Assembly: GCF_030846195.1 (NCBI RefSeq)
Contig: NZ_JAVCWH010000001.1
Span: 1 to 64,000 of the forward strand
Length of the DNA stretch: 64,000 bases
Reading direction: 5' to 3'
Origin: Paracoccus yibinensis
GTDB taxonomy: Bacteria > Pseudomonadota > Alphaproteobacteria > Rhodobacterales > Rhodobacteraceae
Within the stretch, counting starts at the first letter, position 1. Each line of letters starts with the position of its first letter. Below, piece by piece: positions 9,371 through 18,497 of this stretch. Below the pieces are notes generated by a model that was not told the origin of the DNA, did no database searches, and was given only the letters and a program-made list of their open reading frames with translations. Both the position numbers and the translations under genes were made by a program.

Positions 9371-9775
9371 GCGTGCCCCTCAATTGTATTCCGCGGTGCG
9401 GCAGGTAAGCGTGCAGGACTTCGCCAGTCAATAATTCAGTCGGCCTTGCTGTCGGTTAATGACACGCAGCCCTGCCCGCACGCACTGGTTTTCGGCCCGA
9501 CATTGTTCAGCGACTTGGATCACTGGCTCGCCTTCAGCTCGTGAAGGAGGCAGCGGGATCTCAACAGGCGCAATTCGGAGGAGGTGCCTGATAGTTGGCG
9601 GGCCAGCCAAGCTCAGCAGTTTGCATGTCGCGTTTTCGGCCCCGGCCGTGTTACTGACTGCATAGGGGTCTGGTTCTTCCCCATGGGCTAGCAGGCGCAC
9701 CTCGCTCCAGGCCTGATCCATCGCCGTTCGCGACCCCGTCTGTGGTTCGTGCTGCTACGACAGAGGAGACCTGCC
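9371..9775. other. Intergenic region without supported gene
   Basis: The region lies between divergent genes. An open frame on the minus strand (9428-9721, 97 codons) has no ribosome-binding site and no recognisable product. It presumably contains the promoters for the aldo/keto reductase and for the zinc-ribbon protein, but no convincing -35/-10 pair was found. Confidence 0.4.
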
Positions 9776-10843
9776 GTGAAGGATGATGCGATGCAGTTCC
9801 AGCGCACCATCGGCATCGACTATTCAGGGGCGAAGACGGCAGACTCCAGTCTCCCGGGGCTGCGGGTCTACCAGACCGAGAGCGGTGGCCCTGCGGCAGA
9901 GATCGGCCCGCCGCCAGGCCCACAGCACTACTGGACGCGCCGGACCCTCGCCGGGTGGCTGATCGAGCGCCTCGCCGAACCCATCTCCACCATCGTCGGC
10001 ATCGACCATGCCTTCTCATTCCCCGAGGCCTACTTCGAGGAACACGCCCTGCCCCGCGACTGGGACGTCTTTCTCGACGACTTCCACCGCCACTGGCCCA
10101 CGGACATGCCCGGCCTCTCCGTTGATTCCCTGAGGCATGGAGGGGACGCGGCTGCGGCACTGGCGGCCTGCCGCAAGGGTCAGACCCGCTGGCGCCGGAA
10201 GGCAGAGGAACTGGCCCGGGGAAAGTCGGTCTTTCATTTCGGCGTCACGGGTCAGGTCGCCAAATCGACCCATGCCGGCCTGCCTTTCCTGCGCCACATC
10301 CGCCGCGCCCTGCCGAAGCTGCACGTCTGGCCCTTCGACGGCTGGAAGATACCCACGAACAGTTCGGCGCTGGTCGAGGCTTATCCCCGTCTCTACAGCG
10401 CCGCCTATGCCACCGAGGGCCGGACGGCTGATCAGCATGATGCCTTTGCGACCGCATCCTGGCTGCGCGACGCAGATGTGGACGGGCGCCTGCCTCAGGC
10501 CTTGGCCCCAAAGCTGAGCAAGGTTACAGCTCGACTCGCCCGGCACGAGGGCTGGATCCTCGGGGTGATCTCAGACCAGCCGCCTGCCTCGAAATCAGCG
10601 GCGGGCAAGGTGACTGGACTGCCCCGCGCTCGCCCGGGCAAGGGAACAACGACACCAGGCTATCGCAATCCCAATGGCCAGGTGGTGATCGGTCCGACAG
10701 GGCGCGCTGGAACGGACCACAACCAGCAGGTTTATCGCCTCTGCTGCGGGCAATGCGGCGTGAATTACGGAGCGAACGGCTCGGACATCCACGCACGCAG
10801 ATGCCCGGCTTGCGGCGGAGGCAAACCGGGGCTGGTGATTTGA
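9776..10843 (+). CDS. Putative RNase H-like (DUF429-type) nuclease fused to a zinc ribbon
   Basis: A 355-residue protein of unknown function. GTG 9776 is preferred because GAGGAGA lies 6-7 bases upstream; ATG 9749 and ATG 9791 are alternatives. The N-terminus GIDYSGAKT, the middle GIDHAFSFP and a helix QHDAFATASWL give three acidic positions spaced as in RNase H-fold DUF429 proteins. The C-terminal 65 residues hold a conserved-looking block (NGQVVIGPTG, GTDHNQQVY) and a Cys4 zinc ribbon (CGQCG...CPACGGG). I recall similar tails in hypothetical proteins of mobile regions but cannot verify this here. It could be a nucleic-acid enzyme. Confidence 0.6.
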   Translation: MKDDAMQFQRTIGIDYSGAKTADSSLPGLRVYQTESGGPAAEIGPPPGPQHYWTRRTLAGWLIERLAEPISTIVGIDHAFSFPEAYFEEHALPRDWDVFLDDFHRHWPTDMPGLSVDSLRHGGDAAAALAACRKGQTRWRRKAEELARGKSVFHFGVTGQVAKSTHAGLPFLRHIRRALPKLHVWPFDGWKIPTNSSALVEAYPRLYSAAYATEGRTADQHDAFATASWLRDADVDGRLPQALAPKLSKVTARLARHEGWILGVISDQPPASKSAAGKVTGLPRARPGKGTTTPGYRNPNGQVVIGPTGRAGTDHNQQVYRLCCGQCGVNYGANGSDIHARRCPACGGGKPGLVI

Positions 10844-11156
10844 CGGACTGACTGTGGTTCGCCCGTCAGCCTCCATAAGACTTCACGAGCCCCAAACCGG
10901 TCCGTGGCCGCCGAGACCTGTGACGCGGAGATCGACTTCGGCGCCGACCCCGGAAGTCTGGCTACCCTTGTCTTTACCCAGAGCAGCGTAGGGTGCGGAT
11001 CTTCCGAGCGATCAGTTGCGCCCTCCAGGGATGAGGCAGTCTTTGTGCCTTGATGCGCGGCGGCCCTTGCCGACAAGGTTACGCGCCCTGTGCGAATGGC
11101 TAACCTTGCGCAAGCGCCGGCCTCAGTGGCAATCCAGGAGGCCCGGCGGCCGTCCG
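10844..11156. other. Intergenic region without supported gene
   Basis: Open frames exist on both strands but none has a ribosome-binding site or a recognisable product. No terminator or repeat stood out. Confidence 0.4.
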
Positions 11157-11285
11157 TCAGTGCCAGGTGACGACATAGGGGCCGAAACAGCAGCGGCGCG
11201 CGGTTACGTTTCCTCGTTCGTCGGCCACGGAAAAGACGCCGACGGTCCATTCGAAGGGGTTCGGGGCAAAGCTGATGACAGGCAT
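11157..11285 (-). CDS. Possible 42-residue small protein
   Basis: The frame starts at ATG 11285 with AGGAAC about 6 bases upstream and ends at TGA 11157-11159. It reads MPVISFAPNPFEWTVGVF, continues through a Cys-Cys pair near residue 32 and ends PYVVTWH. The composition (Trp, Phe, Pro) is unlike a random GC-rich frame. I do not recognise the family. Confidence 0.4.
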   Translation of the reverse strand: MPVISFAPNPFEWTVGVFSVADERGNVTARRCCFGPYVVTWH

Positions 11286-11409
11286 GGGATGTTCCTGGGT
11301 TCAGGTTTCACGAACCCAACAGCCCTGCCCCGCCCTCAGGTTCCGAAAATTGTCAAATGATGACTTGCATCGCCCTTGATGTTGCACATGCACCACGGCC
11401 CTGAACCAC

Positions 11410-12522
11410 TCACTGTCCTGATGGGGTGATCAGGTACTTTTCTCCTGTGGCCTTGCGGCCATAGGCCGCGACGGTTTCGGGTTGCAGCGCCTGTTCCAGC
11501 GTGACGCGGGCGGTGTAATGGCTGGCGAAGGTTGTCGTCATCTCGGCCAGGATCCGCTGGTGCATCCGCCCGATGACGGTCGGCTCAAGGCGCTGCAAGG
11601 CCCGGAACAGCAGCCAGCCCCCCACGTTCCAGCTGAAGCCGAAGCCGCGGCGCAGGACCGTTGGGCCGGTGTCCAGGGCGCCATAGATATAGCCCTGCTT
11701 CGGCACAGCAGAGCCATATCGGTCATAGCTTGTCATGTTGGCCTGCGCGACGGCCTCCATGGCGTTCAGGACGATGCTGGTCGTCTCGCCTCCGCCAATG
11801 GCGTCAAAGGACAGGGTGGCGCCGGTCGCGGCGATGGCCTGGGTCAGGTCGTCGCGAAAGCTGTCGCTGCTGCTGTCCACCACATGCTCGGCGCCCAGGT
11901 CGCGCAGCAGGGCCACTTGCCTAGGGCTGCGGACGATGTTCACCAGACCGATGCCGTCGGCCTTGCAGATCCGCACCAACATCTGTCCCAGATTGGAGGC
12001 GGCGGGCGCATGGACGATTGCGCTGTGTCCCTCGGCCCGCATGGTCTCGACAAAACCCAGGGCGGTCATCGGGTTGACAAACAGCGCCGCGCCTTCCTCG
12101 GGTCCGGCGCCGTCGGGAAGGACGAGGCAGTCAGCGGCGGCGATCAGGCGCAGCTTCGCATACATGGACCCTCCCAGCATGGCGACCCGTTTGCCCAGCA
12201 GGTGCTGCTGGTCCGGCCCCGCCGCGACAACGGTGCCTGCTCCTTCGTTACCGGGAACAAGCGGCTGGTCGATCCGGGCGCGCATGGCGGGCATGGCGGC
12301 AGGCGGAATGCGGGCGGTCAGGGCCTGGCCGTCCCAGGCCAGCGTCTCCATGTCGGCAGGGCCGAACATCAACCCCAAGTCCGAGGGATTGATCGGTGCG
12401 GCCTCGACGCGGACCAGAAGCTGGCCCGGGCCGGGATCGGGAAGCGTCAAGGGCTTCAGCTCCAGCCGCAGCGTGCCATCGGCTGTGACGGTCGTTCTCA
12501 GTTCCAGGCTGTCGCGGTCCAT
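11410..12522 (-). CDS. Zinc-independent MDR-family quinone oxidoreductase
   Basis: A 370-residue medium-chain dehydrogenase/reductase. The N-terminal GroES-like domain includes VEAAPINPSDLG and PGNEGAGTVVAAG, and the second half is a Rossmann nucleotide-binding domain. The zinc-ligand Cys/His set of alcohol dehydrogenases is missing, as in NADPH:quinone reductases and crotonyl-CoA-type relatives. The substrate is unknown. The start overlaps the end of a 57-codon open frame (TGATG). It is surrounded by decayed DNA and is probably an accessory gene. Confidence 0.85.
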   Translation of the reverse strand: MDRDSLELRTTVTADGTLRLELKPLTLPDPGPGQLLVRVEAAPINPSDLGLMFGPADMETLAWDGQALTARIPPAAMPAMRARIDQPLVPGNEGAGTVVAAGPDQQHLLGKRVAMLGGSMYAKLRLIAAADCLVLPDGAGPEEGAALFVNPMTALGFVETMRAEGHSAIVHAPAASNLGQMLVRICKADGIGLVNIVRSPRQVALLRDLGAEHVVDSSSDSFRDDLTQAIAATGATLSFDAIGGGETTSIVLNAMEAVAQANMTSYDRYGSAVPKQGYIYGALDTGPTVLRRGFGFSWNVGGWLLFRALQRLEPTVIGRMHQRILAEMTTTFASHYTARVTLEQALQPETVAAYGRKATGEKYLITPSGQ

Positions 12523-12689
12523 CAGTCCCTCCGTCTGCGGTTCCTGGGCATCTTTCCGCAGGCGCAGACCAGGTTCAACCGCGTTGTGGCGTGGTTCCTG
12601 TCCATAAGCTCAATCCGCCGCCTCGCCGGTCCCCCATGGAGCACCAACGACATGCCCGGGCGCAGATCCTCCGACGGGGGGTGGCCCTT

Positions 12690-13025
12690 GTCCATGACGA
12701 TGCGTGCCGCCCTGCGCTACGCGTTTGCTGAATTTGCCGTGGCGTTGGTGCCCGCCAGAAGGCTGCATTTCAGGTGCCGTCGCCGGAGAGAAGGATCCGA
12801 CCTGGCCTGGCAAGCCCTGGTGTTCCACCGCGTCCGGTTTCCGTGAGGTTGACGATTACCAGACCTCGCTGCCCCTATGGGACGCAAGCGCCCTGCGGGG
12901 GCCACAGACTCGCCGACCGACCTGCGCGCCGGCATGACCCAGACGGCCAGCGGCGGGGGGGCGGGTATACCGATTTTGTCCAGTTTGGCCCGGGACATAT
13001 CGACGGCGATGCAGTCCTGCACCGT
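12690..13025 (-). pseudogene. Relic of an IS110-type transposase N-terminus
   Basis: Three collinear fragments in different minus-strand frames match the order of motifs in IS110-family transposases. DCIAVDMSRAKLDK (13020-12979) fits the N-terminal [I/V]-x-x-D-x-[S]-K-x-x-LD. Then LVIVNLTETGR fits LVVxEPTGR, and PRQIQQTRSAGR fits NPxxARxFAxAxGxxAK. No frame is open throughout and the C-terminal half is absent. Nothing intact can be made. Confidence 0.4.
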
Positions 13026-13029
13026 ACTG

Positions 13030-13822
13030 GGTCACCGCCATGTCATCGGGCGGAATACCCCACCGGTTCGGCCCGCAGGCGGGGGATAAAATCCACACTG
13101 GCGCGGTCGCTCCCCCCCAAAGGCATCGGCAAGTCCCGCCCCACGCCGATTTCCCACCGAGGCCGCACCGGCGGGACTTGTCCACAAATTCTGTGGATCG
13201 TTTAGGGGATTACCAGAGGATGCAAGGCTGCGGAACGCCAGGCCGCGAACTGGCGGAAGGACCGCGCTTGCAAAGACGGTGGTCCGTGCCGACTGCAAAC
13301 GCCGATCGTGCAGTCGGGCCAGTGGGTCCAATGCGACCCGGGTGTGGCGGCGAAGGCCCGCGCCTTTTCCCTCGCGGCAAGCAATGCCTCCTGGAGGGCT
13401 TCGGAGAAACCTTCGGCGTCAGCCGCCCCGATGCCCGCTGCCGTGGTGCCGCCATAATCCGCCCGGCCAGCATTGCAGCCCGGCCGCATACCGCAGCTTA
13501 GGTGGCGCGCCAGGCAATCCGTTGGGGCACGCCCTGCCTGGTCATGTCGTCCGCCATAGCCGCGCTTGAACCAGACAGTGCGGCCATCAGGTCAATCCGG
13601 GATTTCTCTCTGTAGCCTCGTCCGAACTGCCGATGGCGGACAGGATCGTCGTGACGGCTTGCCGATCTTCGCCCGCGAGCCCTTGATCGTCCCTCCAGCG
13701 CCTCCGGGAGGCGCCAGATTCGGCGGCATTGGGCAGGGGGCCGGCAGCCGATCGCCAAGCGCCGATCCCGTCCGCCGACGATCCCTATGCGCATGATGCC
13801 TCTGTCCGTTGGCTTGCCCGCT
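13030..13822. other. Decayed region between transposase relic and tetR
   Basis: No complete gene is supported. A minus-strand stretch at about 13489-13350 reads as amphipathic, coding-like sequence (ADYGGTTAAGIGAADAEGF followed by an Ala/Glu-rich helix) and then loses that character. A minus-strand start reading MRIGIVGG occurs near 13797 but runs into arginine-rich nonsense. Both look like gene fragments. A 17-base dyad TCCACAAATTCTGTGGA lies at 13181-13197. Confidence 0.4.
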
Positions 13823-14458
13823 TCAACACCCCTGTCCCTGGCGAATCCCGGCGTTGAAGCGGGCGATTTCGCGCGGCTCGGGTTCCTGGCCCGTATAGAT
13901 CCTGACATACATGGGAATGCGGGCAAGACGGGTTTCGACGTCCTCCTTGACCTGCATCGAGATATAGCCGATCTGGACCAGATAGACGGTGCGGGCACGG
14001 ATATCGGCCTCGTCCGGAGGGTGGCCCCACCCGACCAGCATGGCGGTGATGGCCTGCAACCGAGCCTCGTCAGCGGCCTTGACACGGTCAGCCACGCCTT
14101 CGTCCTGCAAGGCCCAGCTTCGCACCGCGAACTCCAGCGGGGCATCGAAGGTGTTTGCCGCCAGAAAGCAGGTAAGCACATTCAGCATCGCCTCGGACAC
14201 GGTTTCGGCATAGCGGGTGGTCGCTTCGACCAGCGGCCTTGTGGTCCGCTGTTCCCAGCCGTCGATCAGGGCAGCCAGCAATGCTTCGCGGTCCTCGAAG
14301 AACCAATAGAAGCTGGTGCGCGACAGGTTCAGCCGCTTGGCGAGCGGCAGGATCTTCACGGCATCGACGCCGCCCTCGATCAATGCCTGATAGCCGGCCT
14401 CAAGCCAACCCTCGCGCGAGCCGCGCCACCCCTTTTCCGCTGCATTGTCGTGGTTCAT
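13823..14458 (-). CDS. TetR/AcrR family transcriptional regulator
   Basis: A 211-residue repressor-type protein starting at ATG 14458 (MNHDNAAEK); an upstream in-frame start at 14509 is less likely. The N-terminal helix-turn-helix is clear: AGYQALIEGGVDAVKILPLA then LNLSRTSFYWFFEDREALL (about 20-66). The C-terminal ligand domain is of the TetR_C type. The gene is divergent from the demethylase gene at 14604, with about 145 bases between, so it probably controls that gene. The inducer is unknown. Confidence 0.9.
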   Translation of the reverse strand: MNHDNAAEKGWRGSREGWLEAGYQALIEGGVDAVKILPLAKRLNLSRTSFYWFFEDREALLAALIDGWEQRTTRPLVEATTRYAETVSEAMLNVLTCFLAANTFDAPLEFAVRSWALQDEGVADRVKAADEARLQAITAMLVGWGHPPDEADIRARTVYLVQIGYISMQVKEDVETRLARIPMYVRIYTGQEPEPREIARFNAGIRQGQGC

Positions 14459-14603
14459 TGTCGATGGGTATGCGGTTGCCTCCTCCCGAACAAGCCAAAT
14501 GTTCAGCACAAGCCCTACAGGGTTCAGTCATGTTTATAAAATTGACATCTGTGAACATTTTGGGCATGATCCGATCTTGCACGTTGATCTTGCAGGCAGG
14601 CCC

Positions 14604-16640
14604 ATGGCGACCGACCCCCTACTCCAGCCCTTCCAGCTCAAGCACCTGACGCTTCGCAACCGCATCATGATCACCAGCCATGAACCGGCCTATCCCGAGG
14701 ACGGGATGCCCAAGGGACGCTACCGTGCCTATCATGTCGAGCGGGCAAAGGCTGGCGTGGCGCTGACGATGACGGCGGGATCGGCCTCGGTGTCGCGGGA
14801 CAGCCCGCCGGTCTTCAACAACATTCTTGCCTGGAAAGACGAAGTGGTCGGCTGGATGCGGCAGCTTGCCGATGAATGCCACGACCATGGCTGCGCTGTG
14901 ATGATCCAGTTGACGCATCTGGGCCGGCGCACCCGCTGGGACAAGGCCGACTGGCTGCCGGTGGTGTCGCCCGGCCATCAGCGCGAGGCCGCGCACCGGT
15001 CCTTTCCGAAGAAACTGGAAGACTGGGACATTGCCCGCATCACCGGCGACTATGTCGATGCTGCCGAACGGATGAAGGCCGCGGGCCTCGACGGGATCGA
15101 ACTGCAAGCCTATGGCCATCTGATGGACCAGTTCTGGTCGCCGCTGACCAACGAACTGGATGGCCCTTATGGCGGCGATCTGGATCATCGGCTGCGTTTT
15201 ACCTTCGACGTTCTGCGCGGCATCCGCGAACGCTGCGGGCCGGATTTCATCGTCGGCGTGCGCTATACCGGCGACGAATGCCTGCCTGGCGGCCTGGACG
15301 CGGGCGACGGCATCGCCATATCGCGAAAGCTGAAGGACAGCGGTCTGGTCGATTTCCTGAACGTGGTGCGCGGCCACATCGATACCGATGCAGGGTTGAC
15401 CGACGTGATTCCCGTCCAGGGGATGCGCAACGCCCCGCATCTGGAATTTGCGGGACAGATCCGCAAGGCGACGGATTTTCCCACGTTCCATGCCGCCAAG
15501 ATCCCCGATGTGCCGACCGCGCGCCATGCCATCGCCTCGGGGCTGGTGGATATGATCGGAATGACCCGCGCCCATATCGCCGATCCGCATCTGGTCCGAA
15601 AGATCGTCGAGGGCCGCGAGGATGACATCCGCCCATGCGTCGGGGCGAACTATTGCCTGGACCGCATCTATCAGGGTGGCCTGGCCTTCTGCCTGCACAA
15701 TGCGGCCACAGGCCGAGAGGAGACGATGCCCCACACCATCCCGCCTGCCGGCACGAAGAAGCGCGTCACGGTGGTGGGCGCCGGTCCCGCCGGCATGGAG
15801 GCCGCCCGCGTCGCCGCCGAACGCGGCCATGCCGTGACCGTCTTCGAGGCCGCCGACAGGCCGGGCGGCCAGATCCGCCTGACCGCGCTGCAGGAACGCC
15901 GGCGCGAGATGATCTCGATCATCGCCTGGCGCCAGGCCATGTGCGAGCGTCAGGGCGTGTCCTTCCGCTTCAACACCTTCGCCGAAGCAGACGACATTCT
16001 GGGCACCGACCCGGACGAAGTGATTATCGCCACCGGCGGGCTGCCCCATACCGAGGTTCTGGCCCAGGGCAACGACCTGGTCGTGTCGGCCTGGGACATC
16101 CTGTCGGGCGATGTGAAGCCGGCCCAGAACGTCCTGATCTTCGACGATGCGGGCGACCACGCCGCGCTGCAGGCTGCCGATCTGATCGCCGCGACCGGTG
16201 CGCGTGTCGAGATCGTCACCCCCGACCGCGCTTTCTCCCCCGAGGTGATGGCAATGAACCTGGTTCCCTACATGCGCAGCCTGCAAGCCCGCGACACCAC
16301 CTTCACCGTCACTTGGCGGCTGATATCGGTCGAGCGGGAAGGCAACCAGTTGCGCGCTGCCCTGGGCAGCGACTATGGCGACATGACCCGGAATCGCATC
16401 GTCGATCAGGTGGTCGTCAACCATGGCACCCGCCCGCTGGACGATCTGTATTTCGACCTTAAGCCGCTGTCGTCGAATGGTGGAGAGGTCGATTACGAGG
16501 CCCTGACCACCGGCGCGCGTCAGGATGTCCGCACAAACCCCAAGGGCAGTTTCCGCCTGTTCCGCATCGGTGATGCCGTCGCCTCGCGCAACACCCATGC
16601 CGCGATCTATGATGCCCTGCGGCTGGTGAAGGATTTGTAG
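14604..16640 (+). CDS. NADH:flavin oxidoreductase, trimethylamine/dimethylglycine dehydrogenase-like
   Basis: A 678-residue enzyme (ATG 14604, MATDPLLQPF). Residues 1-370 form an Old-Yellow-Enzyme FMN barrel. An iron-sulfur region (PCVGANYC then C about 12 residues on) follows, then a nucleotide-binding part with VTVVGAGPAGMEAA and GGQIRL. This is the layout of trimethylamine dehydrogenase and of the DgcA/StcD N-demethylases acting on dimethylglycine, stachydrine or proline betaines. The second of the four classical cluster cysteines is Ala here. It probably demethylates a methylated amine or betaine in the cytosol. It is convergent with the cyclase gene and divergent from tetR. Confidence 0.85.
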   Translation: MATDPLLQPFQLKHLTLRNRIMITSHEPAYPEDGMPKGRYRAYHVERAKAGVALTMTAGSASVSRDSPPVFNNILAWKDEVVGWMRQLADECHDHGCAVMIQLTHLGRRTRWDKADWLPVVSPGHQREAAHRSFPKKLEDWDIARITGDYVDAAERMKAAGLDGIELQAYGHLMDQFWSPLTNELDGPYGGDLDHRLRFTFDVLRGIRERCGPDFIVGVRYTGDECLPGGLDAGDGIAISRKLKDSGLVDFLNVVRGHIDTDAGLTDVIPVQGMRNAPHLEFAGQIRKATDFPTFHAAKIPDVPTARHAIASGLVDMIGMTRAHIADPHLVRKIVEGREDDIRPCVGANYCLDRIYQGGLAFCLHNAATGREETMPHTIPPAGTKKRVTVVGAGPAGMEAARVAAERGHAVTVFEAADRPGGQIRLTALQERRREMISIIAWRQAMCERQGVSFRFNTFAEADDILGTDPDEVIIATGGLPHTEVLAQGNDLVVSAWDILSGDVKPAQNVLIFDDAGDHAALQAADLIAATGARVEIVTPDRAFSPEVMAMNLVPYMRSLQARDTTFTVTWRLISVEREGNQLRAALGSDYGDMTRNRIVDQVVVNHGTRPLDDLYFDLKPLSSNGGEVDYEALTTGARQDVRTNPKGSFRLFRIGDAVASRNTHAAIYDALRLVKDL

Positions 16641-16669
16641 GGTCATCAGACGCGCCCGACGCGTCACCA

Positions 16670-18487
16670 TCAAGGTCTGGGGCCGTACTCCAAAGCGTAA
16701 ATTCGCGTGACTTTGCTGCGCCCTCGCACGTTGACACTGCCCAGCAGGCGCAGACCCGCGTGCTGACCAAGCGCCTCTGCGGTCGCCTCGCCCGCAATCA
16801 GGGGAACGCCCATATCCTTTGTCAGGCCTTCCAGCCGCGCCGCCAGGTTCACCGCGTCGCCAATGGCGGAATAGTCGAAGCGCGCCCCTGAACCCATGTT
16901 GCCCACGATGCAGGTTCCCGTGTTGATGCCGATCCCGATGGACAGCGGCGCGACGCCGTCGCGCGCGAACTCCTTGTTCAATGCGGCAACCGCGGCGATC
17001 ATGCGGCGACCGGCGGCCACTGCCCGGGCTGCATGGTCGGGCACGTCCAGAGGCGCGTTCCAGAAGGCCATCAGGCAGTCGCCGATATACTTGTCGATCG
17101 TGCCGTTCTCGGCCAGGACGGCCTGGGACAAGGGTTCCATCAGCCGGTGAAGGATCGTCGTCAGCTGTTCGGGCTGTCCCTGCAACTGCTCGGCCAGGGT
17201 GGTAAAGCCGCGGATGTCGCAGAAAAGGACCGTGATCTCTCGGCTTTCGCCACCAAGCCGCAAGGCGCCAGGATCGGCTGCCAGGCGTTCGACAAGGGCG
17301 GGGGCGAGGTAATGGGCAAAGGCGCGCGTCAGCCCGGCACGAAGGCGCCGTTCGGCCGCAAAGTCGCGCAAGGTCTGTCCCGCCGCCGTTACGGCAAAAG
17401 CCGCCATCGGTGCCAGGGGCGGCAACCACAGACGTCCCAACCGCAATGTCAGCCAGCAGGCCACCGGCAGAACCGCCAGGCCCAGGATCAACAACGGGAT
17501 CTGCCACTTTCGCGCACCCGACCACAGCACGGCCATCGCCAGGATTGCCGCCGCGAAGATCGCGCAGACGCGCGGCACTACGCCTGACGCACGGATCCAG
17601 TCCCCCGCGACAAGGTTCGCGACCAAGGTGGCATGGATTTCTGCCCCGGCTACCAAGGCCCCGGATCTGACGGTGGCAGGGGTCGTGAAGGCGTCGCCGC
17701 CGCCCTCGTCCGCTGTCGGGGCAGCCTGAAGGCTGAAGCCCACGATCACATCGCGTCCGGTGAAGATACCGGGGGGAAGGAAGGTTCCAGGATCAAGAGC
17801 CTGATAATAAGAGACCGTGGGCATGCTGCGTGCCGGCCCATAGAACTGCATCAACGCCCCCGGCGGCGTGTCCGGCACAGTCACCCCGCGCCCTGCCAGC
17901 AAGGCGCGGGCAAACGTATCTGGTTGATGAGGCACGCGGCGCGCCGTCCCGTCACGGTCGAGCGGAATGGTTGATACGCCCGCAACCGCGCCCGCCTCAA
18001 GCAGCGCCGGAAGGGGATCGGTCCGCAGAAGCTGCGTCGCCTGCGGCGTGTCGAGAATGCGTTCGTCGGCCGCCAGGATCGTGTCCGGCCCCACCGAAGC
18101 GGCCAGGGCGGCATCGGCCCCAGGCTCTGACGGATCGGCAAAGATCAGATCCAGGGCGATGACCCGTGCCCCCGCGTCGCGTAGCGCCGTCACCAACCGC
18201 GCATGGATGTCGCGGGACCAAGGCCATTGCTGTCCTATCTCCGAAAACGACGGCTCGTCTATGGCGACGATCAGCGGGGCGTCGGCGGGCCTTGGCGGTG
18301 GCGCGATCATCGACAGGTGATCGAAGGCCCGCGCCTCCAGAAGCTGCCAGGCGGGCAGTTGCGACAAGACACCCGCTGCCGTTGCCGCCGCCAGTGCCAG
18401 GACCGCCAGACTTGCGCGGCGCTTGTGTCTGGCGTCAGGCCCGCCGCCGCGCAGGTCTTTCCACCATGGACGAGAGGGGGCTGCCAT
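16670..18487 (-). CDS. CHASE2-domain class III adenylate cyclase
   Basis: A 605-residue membrane enzyme. It has an N-terminal helix (25-44), an extracytoplasmic CHASE2 sensor (about 50-300, with VIALDLIFADPSEPG), three membrane helices (about 306-322, 329-347, 352-371) and a cytoplasmic cyclase domain (about 412-602). Catalytic residues are present: metal-binding Asp424 (FCDIRGF) and Asp470 (YIGD), substrate Lys466, Ser540 at the Asp/Thr position, and transition-state Asn547 and Arg551 (AVNLAAR). It should make cAMP, although pyrimidine specificity is not excluded. It starts 10 bases after the FecR-TPR gene and is surely co-transcribed with it. Confidence 0.92.
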   Translation of the reverse strand: MAAPSRPWWKDLRGGGPDARHKRRASLAVLALAAATAAGVLSQLPAWQLLEARAFDHLSMIAPPPRPADAPLIVAIDEPSFSEIGQQWPWSRDIHARLVTALRDAGARVIALDLIFADPSEPGADAALAASVGPDTILAADERILDTPQATQLLRTDPLPALLEAGAVAGVSTIPLDRDGTARRVPHQPDTFARALLAGRGVTVPDTPPGALMQFYGPARSMPTVSYYQALDPGTFLPPGIFTGRDVIVGFSLQAAPTADEGGGDAFTTPATVRSGALVAGAEIHATLVANLVAGDWIRASGVVPRVCAIFAAAILAMAVLWSGARKWQIPLLILGLAVLPVACWLTLRLGRLWLPPLAPMAAFAVTAAGQTLRDFAAERRLRAGLTRAFAHYLAPALVERLAADPGALRLGGESREITVLFCDIRGFTTLAEQLQGQPEQLTTILHRLMEPLSQAVLAENGTIDKYIGDCLMAFWNAPLDVPDHAARAVAAGRRMIAAVAALNKEFARDGVAPLSIGIGINTGTCIVGNMGSGARFDYSAIGDAVNLAARLEGLTKDMGVPLIAGEATAEALGQHAGLRLLGSVNVRGRSKVTRIYALEYGPRP

Positions 18488-18497
18488 GACGTCCCTG

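Noticed and set aside
9428-9721. Minus-strand open frame of 97 codons between the aldo/keto reductase and zinc-ribbon genes
   Set aside because: No ribosome-binding site, unlikely composition and no recognisable family.
12522-12695. Minus-strand 57-codon frame whose TGA overlaps the quinone oxidoreductase ATG
   Set aside because: The overlap is attractive, but the product has no family signature, no ribosome-binding site and lies beside the transposase relic.
13178-13200. TTGTCCACA and TGTGGATCG resembling opposed DnaA boxes
   Set aside because: Both differ from TTATCCACA, there are only two, and no AT-rich unwinding element or replication gene is near.
13202-13489. Minus-strand 95-codon frame with a helical N-terminal half
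   Set aside because: The first half is coding-like but the second half is not, so it is treated as a fragment rather than a gene.
14619-17525. Minus-strand open frame of 968 codons spanning the demethylase and cyclase genes
   Set aside because: It is antisense to two well-supported genes and its translation lacks any recognisable family or start site.
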